NCBI GenBank assembly: GCA_023420115.1
Contig: JAEZWR010000002.1
Location: 62,001 to 126,000 of the forward strand
Direction of reading: 5' to 3'
Source of the DNA: Bacillota bacterium
GTDB lineage: Bacteria > Bacillota > Clostridia > Saccharofermentanales > Fastidiosipilaceae
Length of the DNA stretch: 64,000 nt
Shown here: positions 9,448-17,234 of the stretch, in pieces
Position numbering within the stretch: position 1 is the stretch's first letter
Layout: each line of letters opens with the position of its first letter
The notes under the pieces: model-generated
Told to the model about the DNA's origin: nothing
Seen by the model: only the letters and a program-made list of their open reading frames with translations
The model's database searches: none
Position numbers and translations under genes: made by a program

Positions 9448-9505
9448 ATCTTAATGTGAATTTTCTTAATTACTTCTTATCAAATAAATTTATGGGGGAA
9501 CGTTT

Positions 9506-11020
9506 ATGCGGCGTTATTTTTATGAAGTGTATGATCACGATGAAGGGGTACATGGTGTTCCACTTTACAGAATTGCTGGTTATGCATTAAATAACACAGC
9601 TACAAATCTGTATCTTTTCTTATTTAACTATGTTGTTTATGTCTTGACTGGACCTATTGGTGTTGCTACTAGCTTAATAGCAACATTCCAGCTCACGATG
9701 CGTATTTGGGACGGTGTGACAGATCCTATTATTGGATATGTTGTAGATAGAACAAATTCCAGATTTGGTAAGAATAGGCCATTTATGCTAATAGGTAATT
9801 TGATTCTGCTTGCGACATCAGCTGTTATTTATTTTCTAGTACCACAGATTCCTGACAAGTTTGCATACTTGCGCTTCCCAGCTTTTATTGCTGTGGCAAT
9901 AGTATATTACATTGGTTATACATTCCAGTGTGTAGTAACTAAGTCAGCACAGAGCTGTGTGACGAATGATCCTGAGCAAAGACCTATGTTTAGTATTTTT
10001 GACTCAATTTATAATTTAGTAATATTTACTGGTGGTCCAATTCTTGTAACAAACTATCTCATACCTAAGTATGGAGAAGCTAAGAATCTTGCCTTGCACC
10101 ATGAACTTTGGTGTATAGTTGCACCTTTATCACTGCTATTTACTATCTTGTCTATTATTTCTATTTGGCCAAAAGACAAGCAAAAGTATTTTGGTACAGG
10201 TAAGCATGAGAAGGTTGGTATTAAAGACTATATTGATGTTTTGGCACACAATAGAGCTATTCAGATGTTAGTTGTTGCCGCTTCTACTGATAAACTTGCA
10301 GCCCAGGGGCAAACGGGAGTTATGCCAATCATTCTCTTCGGTATTGCTATTGGCAATATTCAATTAAATGGACCATATTCATTGATCTTAGGTATCTTCT
10401 CGGCAATTATGGTTATTTTTGGTATGAAATTTGCCTCAAAGATGGGTCAGATGAAGGCTTTGATTGGTGGTTCTTATGGCGTAATTATCTTTAATATATT
10501 AATTATTGCGTTGTGGAAACTTAGCGATTTTAGATCATTTAATTTCCCAGGTTTCGAGGGTTTCAAGGGCTTTACTTTCTTTACAATTGCATTCATTGTA
10601 TTATCTTGCCTAAGTAAGGGTGCTCAATCAATTTCTGGCGGTATAGTTATTCCGATGACTGCAGACTGTGCTGATTATGAGACCTATAGAAGTGGTAAAT
10701 ATGTTCCAGGTCTAATTGGTACAATTTTCAGCTGTGTAGATAAATTAATTTCAAGCTTGGGACCATTTGTTGCTACCTTGATGCTTGCTATGATAGGGTT
10801 CACACACACCTTGCCTGATGTGGACACTCCATATAGCGAACCACTTCTAAATGTTGCACTATTCTGTATGTATGGATTGTTAATTTTAGGTTCAATTTGC
10901 AACATCATTGCAATGAAATTTTACCCATTAAATAAAGAAAAAATGTCTGAAATCCAAAGTAAAATTTCTAGTCTCAAGGCCAGTTATTATGAAGAGACAA
11001 ATGATGAGTTTATTGGATAA
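9506..11020 (+). CDS. GPH-family sugar:cation symporter (MFS, MelB-like)
   Basis: This 504-residue polytopic protein has about twelve hydrophobic segments. The GPH-family signature is clear near residues 70-95: DGVTDP followed by GYVVDRTNSRFGKNRP. The family imports glycosides, pentosides and hexuronides with Na+ or H+. The ribosome binding site is GGGGGAA, seven bases before the ATG. Sitting with intracellular glycosidases and uxuA, it is the obvious importer for the island, and a hexuronide or glucuronide substrate is likely but not proven. A soluble tail of about 35 residues follows the last membrane segment. Confidence 0.9.
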   Translation: MRRYFYEVYDHDEGVHGVPLYRIAGYALNNTATNLYLFLFNYVVYVLTGPIGVATSLIATFQLTMRIWDGVTDPIIGYVVDRTNSRFGKNRPFMLIGNLILLATSAVIYFLVPQIPDKFAYLRFPAFIAVAIVYYIGYTFQCVVTKSAQSCVTNDPEQRPMFSIFDSIYNLVIFTGGPILVTNYLIPKYGEAKNLALHHELWCIVAPLSLLFTILSIISIWPKDKQKYFGTGKHEKVGIKDYIDVLAHNRAIQMLVVAASTDKLAAQGQTGVMPIILFGIAIGNIQLNGPYSLILGIFSAIMVIFGMKFASKMGQMKALIGGSYGVIIFNILIIALWKLSDFRSFNFPGFEGFKGFTFFTIAFIVLSCLSKGAQSISGGIVIPMTADCADYETYRSGKYVPGLIGTIFSCVDKLISSLGPFVATLMLAMIGFTHTLPDVDTPYSEPLLNVALFCMYGLLILGSICNIIAMKFYPLNKEKMSEIQSKISSLKASYYEETNDEFIG

Positions 11021-11037
11021 TTTGAGTGTGATTAAAA

Positions 11038-11508
11038 TTGAAAAATCAATTAGATAAAAAAGAAAGTAATATAGTTTCAGAGAAGGTTGAGACGGATAAT
11101 AGAGAACCAAGTCTTGCTGAATCAATTAAATTGAGAGCTGAGCTAGAATACTGGGAGCAGAAAATGGGGCTAAAAAAGGCCCCATTGACTGCTATTATTT
11201 ATGATAAATATAAAGACTTTGCAAGAAAATATTTATACAAACATCTAAAAGTTAAGGTTAACAAGAAAGTCTATCTTCGATGCTGTATTTTAGGATTTCT
11301 TGGAGTTCATCACTTTTATTCTGGAAATTATATAAAGGGAATAATTTATCTATTATTCTTGATTACTGGTGTCACTTTTGCACTTGCTATTTTGGATTAT
11401 ATAGAAGTAAAATTGCTACCCGAAGAAGATGAAGGCATGGTTACTCTGCCTAGACATTTAAAAAAGTTGTCAAGTTCAGATAAACGAACTGAAGAAATAA
11501 GATGGTAG
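11038..11508 (+). CDS. Small TM2-domain membrane protein
   Basis: The frame opens at TTG (11038) without a convincing ribosome binding site; the first ATG is at 11164, so the N-terminus is uncertain. The 156-residue product has a charged N-terminal half. A TM2 domain follows at about 80-135: two short hydrophobic helices with LGFLGVHHFYSGN between them, matching the family's G-x-H-x-F-Y signature. TM2 proteins are small membrane proteins without a settled biochemical role. It lies between the symporter (17-base gap) and uxuA (40-base gap), so it is co-transcribed with sugar catabolism, an unusual place for this family. Confidence 0.75.
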   Translation: MKNQLDKKESNIVSEKVETDNREPSLAESIKLRAELEYWEQKMGLKKAPLTAIIYDKYKDFARKYLYKHLKVKVNKKVYLRCCILGFLGVHHFYSGNYIKGIIYLLFLITGVTFALAILDYIEVKLLPEEDEGMVTLPRHLKKLSSSDKRTEEIRW

Positions 11509-11548
11509 ATAACATAATTATTTTATTTTGATTTTATTGGAGGATAAA

Positions 11549-12595
11549 ATGAAATTGAGTTTTCGCTGGTATGGGAAAGATGATCCTATTAGTTTGCAAT
11601 ATATTAGACAAATACCTACGATGCATTCTATTGTTTCAGCTGTCTATGAGGTTAAGCCTGGTGAAGTGTGGCCAGAAGAGGCAATTATTAAACTGAAAAA
11701 TGAATGCGAAGCAAATGGTCTTAAATTTGATGTTGTTGAATCTATCCCTGTAAGTGAGGATATCAAGTTAGGAACAGATAAGCGAGATTCACATATAGAG
11801 GCATACATAGAGAATGTGAGAAGATGTGCCAAACATGGTGTAAAAGTTATTACATATAATTTTATGCCAGTATTTGACTGGACAAGAACTGATCTTGAGC
11901 ATAAGAATAGTGATGGTTCAACTTCTCTCGTTATGTATATGGAACAGTTAAAAGGTTTAGATCCATTAAAAGATGATATTCATCTTCCTGGTTGGGACGC
12001 AAGTTATACGCAAGATGAGGTTAGAGGTCTCATACAGGCATACTCCGAATTAGGTGAAGAGGGTCTTTGGAAGAATATCGAGTACTTCCTAAAGAGGGTC
12101 ATTCCAGTTGCAGAAGAATGTGATGTAAGAATGGCACTTCATCCAGATGATCCTCCTTATTCTATTTTCTCACTTCCCAGAGTTATTACCTGTGAAGAAA
12201 ATTTGGATAGGTATTTATCAATAGTGGATTCCAAGGCTAACAGCCTTTGCTTCTGCACAGGGTCACTTGCTAGCACAAGAAAAAATAATATTCCTGTTAT
12301 GGTCGAGAAATATATTAAGAGAGACAGAATTGCTTTTATGCATATGAGAAATGTTGCTGTGCTCGATGATGGTTCTTTTGAAGAGCGTGCGCATATGTCT
12401 AATTTCGGTGATGTTGATATGTATAAGGTTGTAAGGATTCTTGTTGATAATGGTTTCGATGGTTATGTAAGACCTGACCATGGAAGAATGATTTGGGGCG
12501 AACAAGGTAAGGCCGGATATGGTCTTTTTGATAGAGCTCTTGGAGCAACATATATTGCTGGACTTTTCGAAGCTTGCGAGAAAAGTTCAAAGTAA
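11549..12595 (+). CDS. uxuA: D-mannonate dehydratase
   Basis: UxuA converts D-mannonate to 2-keto-3-deoxygluconate in hexuronate breakdown. The start at 11549 sits behind TTGGAGG and gives 348 residues, close to the shorter Gram-positive UxuA (Escherichia coli has 394). Family features include the N-terminal FRWYGKDDPISL, the metal-site ALHPDDPPYSIF and FCTGSL, FMHMRN and VRPDHGRM. It is the last gene of the operon, followed about 50 bases later by a strong terminator. The expected partners (uronate isomerase, fructuronate reductase, KDG kinase and aldolase) are not in the window under those names; one of the Gfo/Idh enzymes could serve as a mannonate oxidoreductase. Confidence 0.95.
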   Translation: MKLSFRWYGKDDPISLQYIRQIPTMHSIVSAVYEVKPGEVWPEEAIIKLKNECEANGLKFDVVESIPVSEDIKLGTDKRDSHIEAYIENVRRCAKHGVKVITYNFMPVFDWTRTDLEHKNSDGSTSLVMYMEQLKGLDPLKDDIHLPGWDASYTQDEVRGLIQAYSELGEEGLWKNIEYFLKRVIPVAEECDVRMALHPDDPPYSIFSLPRVITCEENLDRYLSIVDSKANSLCFCTGSLASTRKNNIPVMVEKYIKRDRIAFMHMRNVAVLDDGSFEERAHMSNFGDVDMYKVVRILVDNGFDGYVRPDHGRMIWGEQGKAGYGLFDRALGATYIAGLFEACEKSSK

Positions 12596-12646
12596 TCAGA
12601 TTATTATTTAGTATTGATTTGAAGTCTGAATTATAATTTTTATTTT

Positions 12647-12682
12647 AGGCGAACTAAGGTTAGACTTAGCTCGCCTTTTTTG
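12647..12682 (+). terminator. Rho-independent terminator of the uronate operon
   Basis: AGGCGA(A)CTAAG pairs with CTTAG(C)TCGCCT around a six-base loop, followed by six T residues. It lies about 50 bases after the uxuA stop and ends the plus-strand operon. Confidence 0.92.
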
Positions 12683-12816
12683 TTGATTGAGGTGTTCATA
12701 AATGAACTGTTCCGATTACTATTAATTTATATATTTTTTATGTATAATTCATCCATTGTAAGTAAATAATAAATATATTTGGGTTGTGTATATAATTTGC
12801 GATTCATTGGAGTTAT

Positions 12817-13893
12817 ATGTTATTAGACATAAATAATATAGTAATAAGAGAGCGAGTATTCGATTTTCTTTCGAATTCAGATTATTCTACATTGCTTCAG
12901 TTACCAGAATGGTCAAAGGTTAAAGATAATTGGGAGTCGTCATATTTTTATCTAGAAAATAATGGACAAATAATAGCTGCAGCACTGCTTCTTTCTCGAT
13001 GCGATAATTTAACTAATAGAGATTTTTACTATGTACCCAATGGTCCTATATGTCGCCAAGACGATTTTGCTTCTATGGAGCTACTCATAACAGAGATGAA
13101 AGAGTATGCTCGTAGCAAGGGTGGATTTTTATTGAGAGTTGAACCTCGTATTGAGTTTGATGAAAAATTATATAAACAATATTGTGAAATTTTTCCTTTA
13201 CGTAATGATGCGGATATGTTCGGTCAAGCACCAATGAGTACTATTCTAAATTTTAAGGATAGAAGTATTGAGCAGATTTTTTCTGCTTACTCTAAAAATA
13301 TGAGAAATAATATTAAATCTCCGTACAAGAAAAATCTTAAGATTTATATAGGAACTAGGGAGGACTTACCTATTTTTTATGAAATGCTTAAGGATATGTC
13401 TGAGAAAAAGGGGATTGGTATCAGACCTTATGAATATTTCGAGAAAATTTATGATGTATTCCAAAATAAATTGAGACTCAGCTTCGTTGCTATAGATGAA
13501 ATAAATAATGGTGGTAATAATGTATGCACAAGCAATTCAGTTGTGCCTAGTTGTGAACTCAGATATGATAAAATGGGACTCAGGCTTTTGGCATCTAGTA
13601 TGCTCATTATACACGGTAAGAATGCAATATCTCTTTATGGAGCAGATCCTATATATGAGAGATTAGGGCAGAGTTACTTGTTAGATTTTGAAGAAATTCG
13701 CTACGCATGTGAAATGGGTTGTGATAGTTATGATATGGGTGGAGTTTATTACAATGACGAGGCTGACGGTTTGTATTCATTTAAAAATAGAATGACGCAG
13801 AATGGACTAATTAAGTGGATTGGGGTCTTTGAGTGTGTCTTAGATGATGAAGTATATAGCAGATATCGCCAAAGTAGACGTGAGTGTGACTAA
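12817..13893 (+). CDS. FemAB/FemX-type peptidoglycan bridge aminoacyltransferase
   Basis: This 358-residue protein starts at an ATG after TTGGAGTT. Its N-terminus (LLQLPEWSKVK), the YYVPNGPICR segment, a central KNMRNNIKSPYKKN and the C-terminal GCDSYDMGGVY follow the twin-GNAT fold of the FemABX family. These enzymes add amino acids from aminoacyl-tRNA to the lipid II stem peptide, building interpeptide bridges. The helical tRNA-like arm of FemA is not obvious. It stands alone between two terminators and so is its own transcription unit. Which amino acid it transfers cannot be told. Confidence 0.82.
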   Translation: MLLDINNIVIRERVFDFLSNSDYSTLLQLPEWSKVKDNWESSYFYLENNGQIIAAALLLSRCDNLTNRDFYYVPNGPICRQDDFASMELLITEMKEYARSKGGFLLRVEPRIEFDEKLYKQYCEIFPLRNDADMFGQAPMSTILNFKDRSIEQIFSAYSKNMRNNIKSPYKKNLKIYIGTREDLPIFYEMLKDMSEKKGIGIRPYEYFEKIYDVFQNKLRLSFVAIDEINNGGNNVCTSNSVVPSCELRYDKMGLRLLASSMLIIHGKNAISLYGADPIYERLGQSYLLDFEEIRYACEMGCDSYDMGGVYYNDEADGLYSFKNRMTQNGLIKWIGVFECVLDDEVYSRYRQSRRECD

Positions 13894-14278
13894 GTTAGAT
13901 AAATATAATGTATAAGAAGCAGTTGTTTTAAAAGCAGCTGCTTTTTTATTGAAAATTTACGCTGGTTTTTTTATTTGAAGTCTTTATTCATTACTAATTT
14001 TGAGTTGATTGAGAGAAGAAATAGCTGACTAGAGACATATTTATTTGTGCAATGTGGACTAAAAAAAGAGTAAGAGTAATTGACATAGTTAGATAAATAA
14101 ACTTATTTGTAGATGATAATACTACATAATAAGCACTAAGTGTTTGTAAATTGTCAAACTTTATTAAGTAGTTATTAGCTAGTCACATATGTTTCGATTC
14201 TAGTATGAATTTTGATTTAGATTTTTAACACAATATAACCACTTTTGGTGGTGATAGTAGATAGAGAGGAAATTAACT
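13894..14278. other. 385-base intergenic region
   Basis: After the FemX terminator the sequence is AT-rich with no open frame of note. A TTGACA at 14080-14085 is present, but the sequence 17 bases on (TTATTT) is a poor -10. The next gene has a good ribosome binding site (AGAGGAAA) just before 14279. No repeat or RNA gene was recognised. Confidence 0.6.
13917..13947 (+). terminator. Rho-independent terminator of the FemX-like gene
   Basis: AAGCAGTTG pairs with CAGCTGCTT (one G-U pair) around a nine-base loop, followed by a T run. It lies 24 bases after the stop codon. Confidence 0.85.
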
Positions 14279-15328
14279 ATGTCTGAGTTAGAGAAGAAGA
14301 CAGTAGTAACAGAAGAGCGTCAAGCTCCATTTGCAGGAGTTAATATCAGCTGGAGTTCGATTATTGCTGGTTTAGTAAGTTTTGTAGCTCTTCAGATTTT
14401 GTTCGGTTTTGTGACATCAGCTATTGGTTTTGGTGTGGCCGATTTAAATGAAAGCTCATCATGGAGTTCAATGGGAACAGGCTTGTTAATTTGGACAGTT
14501 GTTTCACAGCTTTTAACATTTGCTTTGAGTGGTTTAATTGTAGGAATCACCAGTGCAAGACAGGTTTGTGTACATAGCTTCTTGTCATGGTCACTTTCAA
14601 TTATCATGACTCTTGTTATTTTAACAAGTGGTTTAGCTTCAGCCTTTGTTGGTATTGGCAGAGTTATTGGAACAGTAGGAACAGGTGTTGGACAGGCAGT
14701 ATCAACTGTAGCCGGTGGTACAGCAGAGCTTGTTAATGCAGGTTTTGAAGAGGCAACCAAGGGCCTTACAATTGATACCAGTGTTTGGGATGACAAGGCT
14801 CTTCAGATAATGAGAGATAGTGAAGAAGAGAAATTACAACCTGAATATTTGCAAGGTCAATTGAATCAAGTAGCAGAAGAAGCCAAAGAAGCTGCCAAAA
14901 AAGTCGCTACAAATCCAGAGTCATTTAATGACGAAGCTGAAAAGTTGTTTAACTCAATTCAGGAAAAGGTAACCAGTATTGGTCAAGACATTGATGAAGA
15001 TACAGTAGCCAAGGCAGTTGCTAAAAATTCTGAACTTAGTGAAGAAGAGGCTAAGGAAGTAACTCAAAATATTATTGATGGTTATAAAAAAGCTTCCGAA
15101 GAAGCAAATAAACAACTAGAGGCTGCTAAAGTTAAGTTTGAAGAGCTTAAGCAAGATGCTGAAGAGACTGCTGAAAAGGCAAAAGATACAGCAAATGAGG
15201 CTATGAATACAGTTAGCAGTGCTTCACTCATTACATTCTTTGTTCTAGTTCTCACACTACTAGTTAGCATCGTCGCTTCACTATTGGGTAAGAAGATTGC
15301 AAGCAAAAAGGTTTATCATGTTATCTAA
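14279..15328 (+). CDS. Unrecognised membrane protein with long acidic helical domain
   Basis: I do not recognise this 349-residue protein. Three hydrophobic helices lie at about 27-52, 66-90 and 100-127. A glycine-rich segment (about 130-150) follows, then a long alanine-, lysine- and glutamate-rich region (about 175-312) of probable amphipathic helices or coiled coil. A fourth membrane helix (about 316-338) precedes a short basic tail. If membrane topology alternates, the helical domain is held by its two ends on one side of the membrane. AGAGGAAA seven bases before the ATG supports the start. It is transcribed alone, with its own terminator. The layout resembles stress-related or apolipoprotein-like membrane proteins, but no function should be assigned. 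Confidence 0.8.
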   Translation: MSELEKKTVVTEERQAPFAGVNISWSSIIAGLVSFVALQILFGFVTSAIGFGVADLNESSSWSSMGTGLLIWTVVSQLLTFALSGLIVGITSARQVCVHSFLSWSLSIIMTLVILTSGLASAFVGIGRVIGTVGTGVGQAVSTVAGGTAELVNAGFEEATKGLTIDTSVWDDKALQIMRDSEEEKLQPEYLQGQLNQVAEEAKEAAKKVATNPESFNDEAEKLFNSIQEKVTSIGQDIDEDTVAKAVAKNSELSEEEAKEVTQNIIDGYKKASEEANKQLEAAKVKFEELKQDAEETAEKAKDTANEAMNTVSSASLITFFVLVLTLLVSIVASLLGKKIASKKVYHVI

Positions 15329-15368
15329 TATAGATTTTTGAATCTATTAGGTATAGTGAGTAAGATAG

Positions 15369-15398
15369 AAGGCATCACATCAGTATGTGGTGCCTTTT
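15369..15398 (+). terminator. Rho-independent terminator of the membrane protein gene
   Basis: AAGGCATCACAT pairs with ATGTGGTGCCTT (one G-U pair) across a four-base loop, followed by TT and a weak T tract. It lies 40 bases after the stop codon. Confidence 0.85.
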
Positions 15399-15658
15399 GC
15401 CTTATTAAACAAAGAAGAAAGATTTAATATTATTACTGGATGAATTATCCTTAAGTTAAGGAGTATCATACTAAAATAATGATTTGAGCGTACAAATAAT
15501 AATTTTAGTAATACGAACAATGGTGAAAAAAGTAAATATGTGAAAATATAACACAGGAATTTTAACTATTAAGTATGAATATTAAATTAATGTATGCGAA
15601 TACATATTAATAAAATAAAAGTAATAATAAAAAGTTCAACTTTTATCTTAAATACAAT

Positions 15659-15686
15659 TTGACAAAATTGGAAATTAGTATATACT
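15659..15686 (+). promoter_or_regulatory. Promoter of the tRNA-Leu/tRNA-fMet unit
   Basis: A perfect TTGACA (15659-15664) and TATACT (15681-15686) are 16 bases apart, placing a start site about ten bases before tRNA-Leu. This fits a strong stable-RNA promoter. Confidence 0.75.
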
Positions 15687-15701
15687 TATAAAACATTCGA
15701 T

Positions 15702-15786
15702 GCTCGTGTGGCGGAACTGGCAGACGCAGTGGACTTAAAATCCACCGGACTAATAATCCGTACCGGTTCGAGTCCGGTCATGAGCA
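15702..15786 (+). tRNA. tRNA-Leu (anticodon TAA)
   Basis: This 85-base class II tRNA has acceptor strands GCTCGTG/CATGAGC. The anticodon stem GTGGA/TCCAC encloses CTTAAAA, with anticodon TAA. It has a variable arm, a GGTTCGAGTCC T-loop region and discriminator A. No CCA is encoded. It reads the common leucine codon UUA. Confidence 0.95.
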
Positions 15787-15795
15787 AATATACAT

Positions 15796-15868
15796 CGCGG
15801 AGTGGAGCAGCTGGTAGCTTGCCGGGCTCATAACCCGGAGGTCAGAGGTTCGAATCCTCTCTCCGCAA
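15796..15868 (+). tRNA. Initiator tRNA-fMet (anticodon CAT)
   Basis: The acceptor begins with C1 opposite A72, an unpaired end typical of bacterial initiator tRNA. The anticodon stem CCGGG/CCCGG contains the three consecutive G-C pairs needed for P-site binding. Anticodon CAT and GGTTCGAATCC are clear. It follows tRNA-Leu by nine bases and shares its promoter and terminator. Confidence 0.95.
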
Positions 15869-15869
15869 T

Positions 15870-15894
15870 AAGGTCTCGTAAGAGACCTTTTTTT
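15870..15894 (+). terminator. Terminator of the tRNA unit
   Basis: AAGGTCTC pairs with GAGACCTT around GTAA, followed by five more T residues, directly after the fMet tRNA. Confidence 0.93.
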
Positions 15895-15931
15895 ATATTT
15901 AAATTCGAATATAATTAGGTAAGAAATTTAT

Positions 15932-15959
15932 TTGACAATTTTATTTTTTATTTTAAATA
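15932..15959 (+). promoter_or_regulatory. Candidate promoter of ruvCAB
   Basis: TTGACA (15932-15937) is followed after 16 bases by TAAATA (15954-15959), about 25 bases before the ruvC ATG. The -35 is perfect and the -10 is moderate. Confidence 0.5.
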
Positions 15960-15982
15960 TTAATATGTAGCAAGGTGGTTGT

Positions 15983-16498
15983 ATGAGAATTTTAGGTCTT
16001 GATCCGGGATATGCGCTCTGCGGTTTCGGTATTGTTGACTATTCCGATAATAAGTTTGATTTGCTTACTTATGGATGTTTCTCTACAAAATCTGATATGC
16101 CTTTTCAAGAAAGACTTCTTTATATTTATAGGGCGCTGTGTCAAAAGATTGAGCAGTATGAGCCAGATGTTATTGCTATAGAAGAACTTTTTTTCTCAAG
16201 AAATACAACAACTGCTATTGCTGCAGCCGAAGCTAGAGGTGTATTAATTTTGGCAGCGGCACAGTATCAAGTTCCACTATTTGAATATAAGCCTATTCAG
16301 GTGAAAAAGGCAGTTACTGGTCATGGCAAGGCCGATAAGAAACAAGTTCAAGAAATGGTTAAAATTCTTCTTAAATTAGATAGTATACCGAGACCAGATG
16401 ACGCAGCTGATGCGTTGGCTATTGCTTGTTGTCAGGCATATACTGGTATATTGCCAGAATATAAATTAAAGTCAGCATACAACTATAAAACGAAATAA
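15983..16498 (+). CDS. ruvC: Holliday junction endonuclease RuvC
   Basis: RuvC cuts Holliday junctions symmetrically during recombination and repair. The 171-residue protein starts at an ATG after AAGGTGG. Its RNase H-like active site is complete: D7 in GLDPG, E67 in AIEELFF, and D140 and D143 in DDAADALA. The length is typical. It begins the ruvC-ruvA-ruvB cluster, with 29 bases to ruvA. Confidence 0.97.
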   Translation: MRILGLDPGYALCGFGIVDYSDNKFDLLTYGCFSTKSDMPFQERLLYIYRALCQKIEQYEPDVIAIEELFFSRNTTTAIAAAEARGVLILAAAQYQVPLFEYKPIQVKKAVTGHGKADKKQVQEMVKILLKLDSIPRPDDAADALAIACCQAYTGILPEYKLKSAYNYKTK

Positions 16499-16527
16499 TT
16501 TTTTTCAAATTCAGGGAATGGATTAAT

Positions 16528-17157
16528 ATGTACGAATATTTAAGAGGTAAATTAATTTCTAGAAAATTAGACTACATTGTTCTCGATGTTAATGGGGTTG
16601 GATTTGCTATAAAAATGGGTTCTAATCTACAAAGTCAACTAAGTGACGAGAGCCAGATATTAGTATATTGCTCATTACAAGTAAGAGATAACTCACAAGA
16701 GCTTTTTGGATTTGCAACAGAAGAACAGAAACAACTTTTCGAAACTCTTTTATCTGTATCGGGTGTGGGACCCAAAAGTGCAATGAAAATAATTTCCGAA
16801 GTGCCAACTCAAGATTTTGCTCTGGCTATTTTGAAATCTGATAGTAAAAAGTTAAATAAGGAATTCAAAATAAGTCCTAAATTATCAGAGAGACTGGTAG
16901 TTGAGCTAAAAGATAGAATCAATAAACTCAATATAAGCTATAAGGATGATAAAAATACGAAAGACTCTCCTGATCTAACTAATTCTGAAAATATACTTGA
17001 TTCACAAATTGAAGATATATTTAATGCTCTTTTGGTATTGGGATACTCTGATTCTGAAATACGTAAGATGATAAAGAATTTTTATGATAAAAGTCTCAGC
17101 CTTGAAGAAAATATACAACATATTTTGCGTAATAGAAACTTAAGTATGCTTAAATAA
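16528..17157 (+). CDS. ruvA: Holliday junction branch migration protein RuvA
   Basis: RuvA binds four-way junctions as a tetramer and loads RuvB. The 209-residue protein has the N-terminal OB fold (YEYLRGKLISRK and VNGVGFAI). Helix-hairpin-helix segments follow (LLSVSGVGPKSAMKII, then a more diverged second copy). The C-terminal domain III (about 160-205) contacts RuvB. The linker before domain III is somewhat long and polar. The ATG lies about eight bases after a weak AGGGA site. Confidence 0.96.
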   Translation: MYEYLRGKLISRKLDYIVLDVNGVGFAIKMGSNLQSQLSDESQILVYCSLQVRDNSQELFGFATEEQKQLFETLLSVSGVGPKSAMKIISEVPTQDFALAILKSDSKKLNKEFKISPKLSERLVVELKDRINKLNISYKDDKNTKDSPDLTNSENILDSQIEDIFNALLVLGYSDSEIRKMIKNFYDKSLSLEENIQHILRNRNLSMLK

Positions 17158-17234
17158 AATTTATTTTGTTCGCTTTATAAGGAAGGTGCATAAATATTTG
17201 CTACTAAATTGAATTGTTGTGATATGAGGGAAGA

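Larger units (their letters stand above)
15329..15701. other. 373-base intergenic region before the tRNA genes
   Basis: It contains the terminator at 15369-15398 and the tRNA promoter at 15659-15686. Between them is very AT-rich sequence with two palindromic stretches: ATGTAT/ATACAT near 15590-15607, and AAAAGTT-C-AACTTTT at 15630-15644. No coding frame is visible. Confidence 0.6.

Noticed and set aside
14080..14107. TTGACA as promoter for the 14279 gene
   Set aside because: No acceptable -10 occurs at 16-18 bases, and the site is about 170 bases from the gene.
14392..14796. 134-residue minus-strand open frame
   Set aside because: Antisense to the hydrophobic part of the 14279-15328 gene, which has the better ribosome binding site and terminator; the proline/threonine-rich product looks like a frame shadow.
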